Source: Embleya sp051903075 (GTDB lineage Bacteria; Actinomycetota; Actinomycetes; Streptomycetales; Streptomycetaceae). Taken from it: DNA of 64,000 nucleotides. This document shows positions 58,022 to 64,000 of the stretch, one piece after another. A model generated the notes under the pieces. It did no database searches. It saw only the letters and a list, made by a program, of their open reading frames with translations, and was not told the origin of the DNA. The stretch covers positions 1,922,001 to 1,986,000 of the forward strand of contig NZ_CP182423.1 of NCBI RefSeq assembly GCF_051903075.1, read 5' to 3'. Numbering within the stretch: the first letter of the stretch is position 1; every line of letters starts with the position of its first letter. The position numbers and the translations under genes were made by a program.

Positions 58022-59074
58022 ATGAGCCATGCGAATTCCGATGGATCGGTGAGCGCGGGGCAGACGTCGGAGCCGACGTCCGCTCCGACTCCGACGTCCG
58101 TCCCGACGCAGGCGTCCGACCCGACGCAGGCGTCCGACCCGACGCAGGCGTCCGCGATACCGGACCCGCGCGGCCCGTTGGACCTGAGCCTGTTGCGCAC
58201 CTTCCTGGCCGTACACCGGGCCGGCTCGTTCACCGGTGGTGCCCGGGTCCTGGGCCTGTCCCAGCCCACGGTCACCACCCAGATCCGGGCGCTGGAGCGG
58301 CGGCTGGGTCGCACGCTGTTCGAGCGGCTGCCCCGGGGCGTGGCGGCCACACCCGTCGCCGACGACCTGGCGGTGCGGGTCGCGGCGCCGCTGGATGCGC
58401 TCGCGGAGGTGACCGAGCCGGACCGGTTCGGCGTCGACCCGCCCGCCGAGCCGGTGCATCTGGCCGGTCCCGCCGACATCCTGTGCACGCTCGTCCTGCC
58501 CGCGCTGGTCCCGCTGATCGAGCGCGGCGTGCTGCTGCGGATCGCCACCGGGCTGACCGACGACCTCCTCGAGGGGCTGCGCGCGGGTCGGCACGACCTC
58601 GTGCTGGCCACGATCCGGCCGCGCGGCCGGACGCTGGCCGCCGTACCACTGATGGACGAGGAGTTCGTGCTGGTCGCGGCACCGGTGTGGGCACGCCGCG
58701 TCGATCCGGCGCGGATCGCCGCCGAGGGCCCCGCCGCGCTGCGCGGGATCCCACTCGTCAGCTACGCCGAGGACCTGCCGATCGCCCGCCGCTACTGGCG
58801 ACACGTGTTCGGCACCCGGCTCACCGAACGTGCCGCGATCACCGTCCCGGATCTGCGCGGCGTACTGGCCGCGGTGGTCGCCGGCGCGGGCCTGACCGTC
58901 CTGCCGCGCTACCTGTGCGCGGCCGAGCTGGCGACCGGCGCGCTGGTACCGCTGCTCACCCCCGACGATCCGCCGATCAACACCGGCTTCCTGGTACGCC
59001 GTGCGGGCGCGGCGCAGCACCCGCATCTGGGCCTGGTGGAGCAGCGGTTGATCCGGGCGGCGCGGGGGTGGTGA
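58022..59074 (+). CDS. LysR-family transcriptional regulator
   Basis: Regulator of 350 aa. After an extra ~45-residue Pro/Thr/Ser tail, the winged helix reads LSLLRTFLAVHRAGSFTGGA, LGLSQPTVTTQIRALERRLG, RTLFERLPRGVAATPVADDL. The effector domain is of the periplasmic-binding-protein type. The N-terminal tail contains PTQASD three times, coded by an 18-bp tandem repeat, unusual in front of a LysR helix-turn-helix. Divergent from the DJ-1 gene. Confidence 0.9.
   Translation: MSHANSDGSVSAGQTSEPTSAPTPTSVPTQASDPTQASDPTQASAIPDPRGPLDLSLLRTFLAVHRAGSFTGGARVLGLSQPTVTTQIRALERRLGRTLFERLPRGVAATPVADDLAVRVAAPLDALAEVTEPDRFGVDPPAEPVHLAGPADILCTLVLPALVPLIERGVLLRIATGLTDDLLEGLRAGRHDLVLATIRPRGRTLAAVPLMDEEFVLVAAPVWARRVDPARIAAEGPAALRGIPLVSYAEDLPIARRYWRHVFGTRLTERAAITVPDLRGVLAAVVAGAGLTVLPRYLCAAELATGALVPLLTPDDPPINTGFLVRRAGAAQHPHLGLVEQRLIRAARGW
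58103..58156. repeat. 18-bp in-frame tandem repeat in the LysR gene
   Basis: Three copies of CCGACGCAGGCGTCCGAC starting at 58103, 58121 and 58139, the last with one or two changes. Each adds six residues (PTQASD) to the N-terminal tail. Confidence 0.85.
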
Positions 59075-59104
59075 GGCGGGCCGCGATGGGTCGAGCCGCC
59101 TCGA

Positions 59105-60157
59105 TCAGGCCGCCGCGACTGCCCGGGTAAGTTCGGCGAGCAGGTCCGCGCCGCTCCAGTGGCGGGATTCGCCCGGCGGGGCGGCCTCGGCCTCGCGGAT
59201 CAGTTCGATCAGGCGCGCGTTGGCCGGGGCGGTCAGGCCGTTGCGCTCGGCGATGGACAGGATCTCGCCCTGGACGCTGTCTATCTCGGTGGGCCGGCCG
59301 CGTTCCAGGTCCTCCCACATCGAGGAACGCGCCTGTGCGTCCACCCGAAGGGTCGAACTCGCCAACCGGCGGAACAGCGGGTCGGGCAGCGAGAGCAGTT
59401 GTCGGGTGCGCGCGGCGGAGGCGGGGCCGAGCTTGGCCGGGCGGATGCCCTCGGCCCGGAACGCGGCCAGCGCCTCGCCCTGGCACAGCGCGAGGCAGGC
59501 CCGGTAGTCGCGCCGGCCGAGTTGGTCGCGCAGCGGCAGGCCGGACAGCGCGTTGATCGCGTTGTTCAGGTTCATCAGCAACTTGGCGTGTTGTACCTCG
59601 GGCATGTCCTCGCGGACCTGGATCGGTACGCCCGCCTCGACCAATACGTCGACCAGGGGCAGCGCCCGGGGGTTCGCGTCGATCATCAGCGCGCCCGAGG
59701 TGCCCTGGTGGAACACGGCGGGCTCGGTGCGTACGACGTTGAACGGGACCATGCCGGCCAACACGGTGTGCGCGGGCAGCGCGGCGCGCAACACGGCGGG
59801 ATTGCGTACCCCGTTCTGCAGGCTGACCACGAGCGCGGCCGGGCTCAGCCGCCCCGCCAGTTCCCGGCCGGCCTCGGCGGTCGCCGCCGACTTGACGGTG
59901 ACCAGGACGAAGTCGGCGCCTGCGACCGCGTCGGGCGTGCCGGCCACGGTCAGCCGCTCCGGTTCGACCACCGTCGGGGGCCGGCCCGCGCCCGTCACCG
60001 TCAACCCGTCCCGGAGCGCGTCGGCGAGGGCCGGTCGGCCGATGAGCGTGACGTCGGCGAATGCGGCGAGCCGACCGCCGAGGTAGCCGCCGATGCTGCC
60101 GGCGCCGAAGATCGCGATCCGGGGACGGGGCCGCGAACGGGGAGCGGGTTGGGACAT
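59105..60157 (-). CDS. panE: 2-dehydropantoate 2-reductase (ketopantoate reductase family)
   Basis: NADPH-dependent oxidoreductase of 350 aa; PanE reduces ketopantoate to pantoate in CoA synthesis. Rossmann motif RIAIFGAGSIGGYLGGRL, then VLVTVKSAATAEAG, VSLQNGVRNP, and HAKLLMNLNNAINALSG with the catalytic Lys. A C-terminal Glu region is SMWEDLERGRPTEIDSVQGEI, the usual substrate-binding block. It could be a paralog with another 2-keto acid substrate, since it lies outside a pantothenate operon. Confidence 0.85.
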   Translation of the reverse strand: MSQPAPRSRPRPRIAIFGAGSIGGYLGGRLAAFADVTLIGRPALADALRDGLTVTGAGRPPTVVEPERLTVAGTPDAVAGADFVLVTVKSAATAEAGRELAGRLSPAALVVSLQNGVRNPAVLRAALPAHTVLAGMVPFNVVRTEPAVFHQGTSGALMIDANPRALPLVDVLVEAGVPIQVREDMPEVQHAKLLMNLNNAINALSGLPLRDQLGRRDYRACLALCQGEALAAFRAEGIRPAKLGPASAARTRQLLSLPDPLFRRLASSTLRVDAQARSSMWEDLERGRPTEIDSVQGEILSIAERNGLTAPANARLIELIREAEAAPPGESRHWSGADLLAELTRAVAAA

Positions 60158-60293
60158 CTACAACCTCCGCCTACGGGTGGGACGGGCCGTGGCCGGCCGG
60201 GGAACCAATCCGCAAGGGTACGTCCCCGCACCGCACCCGTGTTCGAGGTGTCCGGGGGCGGGTCACCCACATGCCGCCCGGACCGATGTGCGC

Positions 60294-60319
60294 TTGACCC
60301 TGCCGTTGGCGGCAGGGTC
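60294..60319. promoter_or_regulatory. MerR-type promoter/operator of the SDR gene
   Basis: A TTGACC -35 box (60294-60299) overlaps a perfect palindrome with arms GACCCTGCCG and CGGCAGGGTC around TTGG (60296-60319). The long spacer places the palindrome where MerR proteins untwist the promoter. The MerR gene at 61218 is the likely partner. Confidence 0.8.
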
Positions 60320-60332
60320 GGAGCATCGCCGC

Positions 60333-61097
60333 ATGGACACCACCGAAACCCCCACCGCCGGCCCCCGTATCGTGCTGATCACCGGCGCCGGCACCGGCAT
60401 CGGCCGGGCCACGGCCCGCGCGTACGCCGCCGAGGGCGCCCACGTGATCGCCGTCGGCCGCCGCCGCGAGCCCCTCGCCGAGACCTCCGAGGGCCACCCC
60501 CGGATCACTCCGCTCACCGCCGACATCACCGCCGAGGGCGAGCCCGAGCGCATCGTCCGCACCATCGCCGAGGCGCACGGCCGGCTCGACATCCTGGTCA
60601 ACAACGCCGGCATCGTCGGCACCGGCGGGCTCGGCGCCTATACCCGCGCCACGATCGATCCGCTGCTCGCCACCAACCTGATCGCCCCGCTCCTGCTCAC
60701 CCAGGCCGCACTCCCCCTCCTGGAGCGCGCCGGCGGGGTGATCGTCAACATCACCACCTCGGTCGGCCAACGCGCGTGGCCGGGCAACTCGCTCTACGCC
60801 GCGACCAAGACCGCACTCGAACTGCTCACCCGCAGCTGGGCGGTCGAGCTGGCCCCGCGCGGCGTACGGGTGGTCGCGGTCGCCCCCGGCGCGGTCGGCA
60901 CGCCGATCGCGGAGCACAACGGGGTGGGCCCCGAGCGGCGGGCCGCCATCCGCACGTGGCAACTGGCCCACACGCCGCTGGGCCGGATCGGCGCCCCGGA
61001 GGAGATCGCGTGGGCCGTCACGGCCCTGACCGCTCCGGGCGCATCCTTCGTCACGGGCATCGTGCTCCCGGTCGACGGGGGCGCGGTCGTGGGTTAG
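60333..61097 (+). CDS. Short-chain dehydrogenase/reductase
   Basis: Classical SDR of 254 aa. NAD(P)-binding TGAGTGIG, structural NNAG (LVNNAGIVGTGG), Ser in ITTSVGQRAW, and catalytic YxxxK (LYAATKTALELL) are present; PGAVGTP and the final VTGIVLPVDGG complete the fold. Substrate unknown. A MerR operator sits directly upstream, and a MerR gene follows 120 bp downstream on the same strand, so the enzyme is probably induced by an aldehyde, quinone or drug sensed by that regulator. Confidence 0.92.
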   Translation: MDTTETPTAGPRIVLITGAGTGIGRATARAYAAEGAHVIAVGRRREPLAETSEGHPRITPLTADITAEGEPERIVRTIAEAHGRLDILVNNAGIVGTGGLGAYTRATIDPLLATNLIAPLLLTQAALPLLERAGGVIVNITTSVGQRAWPGNSLYAATKTALELLTRSWAVELAPRGVRVVAVAPGAVGTPIAEHNGVGPERRAAIRTWQLAHTPLGRIGAPEEIAWAVTALTAPGASFVTGIVLPVDGGAVVG

Positions 61098-61217
61098 ACC
61101 GGGCCGGTTCCGCCGACGGCGGGGGTTCGACCGGTCCGCCCTCCCCGTACCCGCCGTGCGAGGATCGGGTGGATCGGGCCGGGACGCCGACCCGTCCAGG
61201 CGGGCCGGGAGGGTCGA

Positions 61218-61592
61218 GTGCGGATCGGGGAGTTGGCGGACGCGACCGGGACCACCCCGCGCGCCTTGCGGCACTACGAGCAGGCGGGGCTGATCGAGTC
61301 GGCGCGGGCGGCGAACGGCTACCGGGAGTACGACGCGCGGGTGGTGGCCCGGGTCCGGTCGATCCGGGACCTGCTCGCGGTCGGCCTGACCCTGGACGAC
61401 GTACGGGCGTTCCTGCCCTGCCTGGACGCCGGGGTCGACGTCGCCGCCCGCCCCCCGTCGGACACCGCCTTGCGCATCGCCCTCGACCGGTTGGCCGTAC
61501 TGGACGCCCGAATCGCCGCGCAAACCACGGCCCGCGACAACCTGACGGCCGCCCTGCGCCGGGCGGGCATCGAACGCGTCCGCAGCGCATAG
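61218..61592 (+). CDS. Small MerR-family regulator
   Basis: Regulator of 124 aa. RIGELADATGTTPRALRHYEQAGLIESARAANGYREY is the DNA-binding head, and RDLLAVGLTLDDVRAFLPCL the dimerisation helix start. A single Cys near residue 75 and a short C-terminus place it near the SoxR/NmlR-like or drug-responsive minimal MerR group, but no metal-binding Cys pair is present. GTG start 5 nt after GGGAGG. It probably acts on the palindrome before the SDR gene. Confidence 0.9.
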   Translation: MRIGELADATGTTPRALRHYEQAGLIESARAANGYREYDARVVARVRSIRDLLAVGLTLDDVRAFLPCLDAGVDVAARPPSDTALRIALDRLAVLDARIAAQTTARDNLTAALRRAGIERVRSA

Positions 61593-61616
61593 GCCCGCCG
61601 GTGGCCGCCACCGCGA

Positions 61617-61643
61617 TGTCACACCCGACGGGGCTGTCTCGTC
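61617..61643 (+). promoter_or_regulatory. ECF41-type promoter of the sigma operon
   Basis: TGTCACA (61617-61623), 16 bases, CGTC (61640-61643): the reported ECF41 consensus. It drives the mini-ORF and the sigma gene, implying autoregulation. Confidence 0.82.
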
Positions 61644-61685
61644 TCGGGTCGTGAGGTCGGTTTCCGATACGGGAGGGTGACGGGT

Positions 61686-61757
61686 ATGCGGGTGTTCGTG
61701 GCAGGTGGCGGCGGGGTGTCGTGGCGGCGGCGGGGCTTCGAGGAGGCGACGACGTGA
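61686..61757 (+). CDS. Mini-ORF resembling the start of an NAD(P)-binding epimerase
   Basis: A 23-codon frame beginning MRVFVAGGGGV and ending RRRGFEEATT. MRVFVAG plus a glycine run is how SDR-type epimerases, frequent ECF41 partners, begin, but the rest of the enzyme is missing. GGGAGG stands about 9 nt upstream, and its TGA overlaps the sigma GTG by four bases, so it probably acts now as a translational-coupling leader. A deletion remnant is my inference. Confidence 0.45.
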   Translation: MRVFVAGGGGVSWRRRGFEEATT

Positions 61758-62722
61758 CGTCCCGGGAAGGCGTCGGGGCGGCCCGCATCCGGGAGTTCGA
61801 GGAGTTGCGACCCCTGCTGTTCTCGATCGCCTACCGCATCCTCGGCAGTGTCGGCGAGGCCGAGGACGCGGTACAGGAGACGTGGCTGCGCTACGAGGCG
61901 TCGCCGACCCGGCCCGTGTCGGCGAAGGCGTTCCTGTCCGCGGTGGTCACCCGGATCTCGATCGACGTGTTGCGGTCGGCGCGGGTGCGGCGGGAGGAGT
62001 ACGTCGGGCCGTGGTTCCCCGAGCCGCTGCTGACCGACCCGTACCAGGATCCGGAACGGTCGGCGGAGTTGGCCGACTCGATCTCGATGGCGGCCCTGTT
62101 GCTGCTGGAGCGGCTGAGTCCGCTGGAGCGCGCGGTCTTCGTGCTGCGCGAGGTGTTCGCGTTCGGCTTCCCGGAGATCGCGGCGGCCGTGGGGCGTTCG
62201 GAGGCCGCGTGCCGGCAACTCGCGGTGCGGGCGCGGCGGCACATGGACGACGGTCGACCCCGGTTCGAGGCCGACCGCAAGGAACGCGAGGAACTCGCCG
62301 GGCGGTTCTTCGACGCCTTCCGCGAGGGCGACCTCGATGCCCTGCGCGAACTGCTCGCCGCCGACGTGCACATGGTCGGCGACAGCGGCGGCAAAGCCCC
62401 CCTCTTCGCCACCCACACACTCGGCCTGGCGAACGTGAACCGACTGCTGGCCATCGCCGTCCCGCAGATCGCGCGGATGGGCGTCGCGGTGACACCGCAC
62501 GAGGTGAACGGGCAGCCCGGCGCGGTCTTCCGGGACCGGGACGGCCGCGTCGTCAGCGCCTGGATCCTGGACATCCTCGACGGCCGGATCCAGACGATCC
62601 GCACCGTGCTCAACCCCGACAAACTGGCCCACGTGGGCCCGGTGGCCGACGCCTGGGCAATGTCCCGCGAGGCCAACCGGCGCCGCCACGCCACGGAACG
62701 CGGGAACGACGGCCCCGCGTAG
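61754..62722 (+). CDS. ECF41-group RNA polymerase sigma factor (SigJ-like)
   Basis: Sigma factor of 322 aa. Region 2 is RPLLFSIAYRILGSVGEAEDAVQETWLRY and region 4 SPLERAVFVLREVFAFGFPEIAAAVGRSEAACRQLAVRARRHM. The C-terminal SnoaL-like extension carries the two ECF41 hallmarks, a DGGGK-type motif (here VGDSGGKAPLF) and NPDKL (VLNPDKLAHVG). In this group the extension replaces an anti-sigma factor. GTG 61754 has AGGAGG 7 nt upstream and overlaps the mini-ORF stop. Its partner gene downstream has the same promoter. Confidence 0.92.
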   Translation: MTSREGVGAARIREFEELRPLLFSIAYRILGSVGEAEDAVQETWLRYEASPTRPVSAKAFLSAVVTRISIDVLRSARVRREEYVGPWFPEPLLTDPYQDPERSAELADSISMAALLLLERLSPLERAVFVLREVFAFGFPEIAAAVGRSEAACRQLAVRARRHMDDGRPRFEADRKEREELAGRFFDAFREGDLDALRELLAADVHMVGDSGGKAPLFATHTLGLANVNRLLAIAVPQIARMGVAVTPHEVNGQPGAVFRDRDGRVVSAWILDILDGRIQTIRTVLNPDKLAHVGPVADAWAMSREANRRRHATERGNDGPA

Positions 62723-62748
62723 GCCGCCTCCTCCCCCGCCCCCGGCCA

Positions 62749-62775
62749 TGTCACAACCCGCCGGGCCGTCTCGTC
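62749..62775 (+). promoter_or_regulatory. ECF41-type promoter of the CMD-family gene
   Basis: TGTCACA (62749-62755), 16 bases, CGTC (62772-62775), the same elements and spacing as at 61617. Flanking bases are also similar between the two. Confidence 0.82.
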
Positions 62776-62821
62776 CCGTACAGGTAACCCACTTCTCCCC
62801 CTCAACCACAAGGAGCCCACC

Positions 62822-63301
62822 ATGCAAGCCCGTTCGAACCTCTTCGCAAGCCCGGTCGTGGCCAGGTCCATGCGCCACCTCGCCTCGGCGAGCAGGGTGA
62901 TCACCAACGACTCGACCGTGCCGTCCCGCACCCAGGACCTGATGATGCTCCGCGCGAGCCAGATCAACGGCTGCGGATTCTGCGCCGACGTGCACAGCAA
63001 GGACGCCGTACACGCCGGCGAGGACCAGGTCCGCATCAACCTGGTCGCCACCTGGCGCGAATCCACCGTCTTCACCGACGCCGAACGCGCTGCCCTGGAA
63101 CTGACCGAAGAGGGCACCCGCATCGCCGACGCCGCCGGCGGCGTCGGCGACGACGTCTGGTCCCGAGCCGCCGAACACTACGACGCCGACCAACTCGCCG
63201 CCATGGTGACCATCATCGCCCTGATCAACGCCTCCAACCGCATGGGAGTAATCACCCGCCAAGCAGGCGGCAACCACGAACCCGGCTCACCCCTCGGCTA
63301 G
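62822..63301 (+). CDS. Carboxymuconolactone decarboxylase / AhpD-like protein
   Basis: Helical redox protein of 159 aa. RASQINGCGFCADVHSKDA gives the CxxCxxxH active site (C51, C54, H58) of the AhpD-like alkylhydroperoxidase group; the second half has the usual TDAERAALELTEEGT and MVTIIALINASNRMGVI. It probably handles peroxides or electrophiles. CMD-domain genes are the commonest ECF41 target, and this one has a perfect ECF41-type promoter 47 bp upstream. Its stop is 1 bp from the convergent fragment. Confidence 0.92.
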   Translation: MQARSNLFASPVVARSMRHLASASRVITNDSTVPSRTQDLMMLRASQINGCGFCADVHSKDAVHAGEDQVRINLVATWRESTVFTDAERAALELTEEGTRIADAAGGVGDDVWSRAAEHYDADQLAAMVTIIALINASNRMGVITRQAGGNHEPGSPLG

Positions 63302-63302
63302 T

Positions 63303-63524
63303 TCAAGGCTGGTTCGACGTCGTCACCGCCGGCCGCCAGGTGTCCGGGTCGGCCGGACCCTGGACGGCGGCGGTCAGATCCTTGACCTCGTGGCCACCCC
63401 GGCCGCCACTCTCCGCCCCGCCCGGGAACCACACGTACGGGATGCCCTTGCGCAGGGCGTAGCGCAGTTGCCTGGCAAGCTTGTCGGCCTGGTGATACGT
63501 CTCCGTCCACCGGACCTCGACCAT
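63303..63524 (-). pseudogene. HisRS-like anticodon-domain fragment
   Basis: A 73-codon frame reads DKLARQLRYALRKGIPYVWF, then GGRGGHEVKDLTAAVQGPAD. This is the last part of the class II anticodon-binding domain as in histidyl-tRNA synthetase paralogs (Lx(R/K)QxxYAxxxGIP...G..E...VKDL). Catalytic motifs are absent. ATG 63524 has GGAGG 5 nt upstream, so it might be a stand-alone small protein; more likely it is a gene remnant. Confidence 0.5.
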
Positions 63525-63813
63525 GCGGACCTCCGGAAGCCATTCCGGGAAACCGCCGAGCGGCGTGGGTCGAAGCGGTGGATCAGCGCGCACGTCAGCA
63601 CCATTTCCGGTCGGGGAAGGGCCGATTGCGGCCCGATCGCGGCGAGGCTCGGAGGGGGCGCGGGGACGGGCCCGGGTCGGCTTGGTCACCCTCACAGAGG
63701 TGGGTGTGGGTGGGCAAGGGGATTTGGGGCCCGGGGGGACGGCCCGGGTGCGGTTCGCGTGGTGTGGGTCGGGGGGTGGTCCGGTCAGGGGGTGGTGACC
63801 ATGCCGGTGGCCG
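63525..63813. other. Non-coding stretch near the right edge
   Basis: No gene recognised. The right half is G-rich with GGGTGTGGGTGGG-like low complexity. Confidence 0.4.
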
Positions 63814-64000
63814 TCAGGAGGGGGCCGTGGTGGGCTCCAAGGGGCGGTCGGTGCGGACTGCGTCCAGGTATTCGGCGATCGCGTCTCGGTTGCGGATGAG
63901 GCAGTTGACACGTTCGGTCATTCGGTCGCGCTCGTGTTCGAGCGTGGCGATCATCTCCGGTGTCGCGTCGGGGAAGTGGATGACCCTCGGCTTGTCGAGG
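63814..64000 (-). CDS. C-terminus of a MerR-type regulator (cut by window edge)
   Basis: Minus-strand frame ending in TGA at 63814. It reads IHFPDATPEMIATLEHERDR, then MTERVNCLIRNRDAIAEYLDAVR and a short tail. A coiled-coil helix followed by CLIRNRDAIAEYL is typical of the C-terminal end of MerR-family proteins in streptomycetes. The DNA-binding domain lies beyond the window. Confidence 0.65.
   Translation of the reverse strand, partial: LDKPRVIHFPDATPEMIATLEHERDRMTERVNCLIRNRDAIAEYLDAVRTDRPLEPTTAPS

Overview
The window looks like chromosomal DNA of a streptomycete-type actinobacterium. It has very high GC with GC-rich third codon positions. It carries a mycothiol-dependent-isomerase family gene, a DUF574 methyltransferase, MMPL exporters, tandem GH18 chitinases behind DasR-type boxes, ECF41 and ECF42 sigma factors, and many TAnnnT promoters placed exactly six bases before a start codon (leaderless mRNAs). 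No rRNA, tRNA, CRISPR array, transposase or integrase was seen. Everything below comes from reading the sequence; family names rest on remembered motifs, not on a database search.

Layout. 0-9 kb: oxidoreductase, methyltransferase, zinc-independent L31, a maleylpyruvate-isomerase-like protein, a DUF2079 membrane protein, an SGNH-fold protein that has lost its serine, a HelD-like helicase and a TetR regulator with two palindromic operators. 9.1-10.93 kb: a gene-free block of nested repeats (hexamer, 17-bp, 42-bp and 103-150-bp arrays plus a ~130-bp inverted repeat). 10.9-15.4 kb: degenerate P-loop protein, HD protein, MMPL exporter, PPOX protein. 15.5-19.9 kb: two secreted GH18 chitinases under a DasR-type promoter. 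19.9-24.6 kb: ABC exporter (ATPase and two permeases) divergent from a two-component system. 24.6-30 kb: VOC proteins, a WYL regulator, fused remnants of a TetR/GH1 pair, a GNAT protein and a decayed aminotransferase.

30-32.5 kb: an ECF42 unit. A DGPF-domain gene overlaps the sigma gene, and a dihydrofolate-reductase-like gene downstream has the same TGTCGA-N17-CGAC promoter. 32.5-45.6 kb: transporters with their regulators, a secreted esterase, PhoD flanked by iterated palindromes, an orphan peptide-binding lipoprotein, a MerR regulator with a perfect operator, a second MMPL exporter, and a TetR/DHA2 efflux pair with two operators. 45.7-47.0 kb: an auxiliary tryptophanyl-tRNA synthetase behind a complete ribosome-mediated attenuator whose leader peptide contains Trp-Trp.

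47.1-52.4 kb is an accessory island with gene fragments (GntR tail, frameshifted HNH nuclease). It holds a compact cassette: XRE regulator, divergent from a 92-aa protein, a cysteine-rich reading frame, a radical SAM/SPASM enzyme and a PIMT-like methyltransferase. This is the best candidate here for an undescribed peptide-modifying system. 53-64 kb: a protein kinase, ROK/MFS pair, DJ-1/LysR pair, ketopantoate reductase, SDR/MerR pair with a classic MerR operator, and an ECF41 module in which both the sigma gene and its carboxymuconolactone-decarboxylase-like partner carry TGTCACA-N16-CGTC promoters. The right edge has an anticodon-domain fragment and the C-terminus of another MerR gene.
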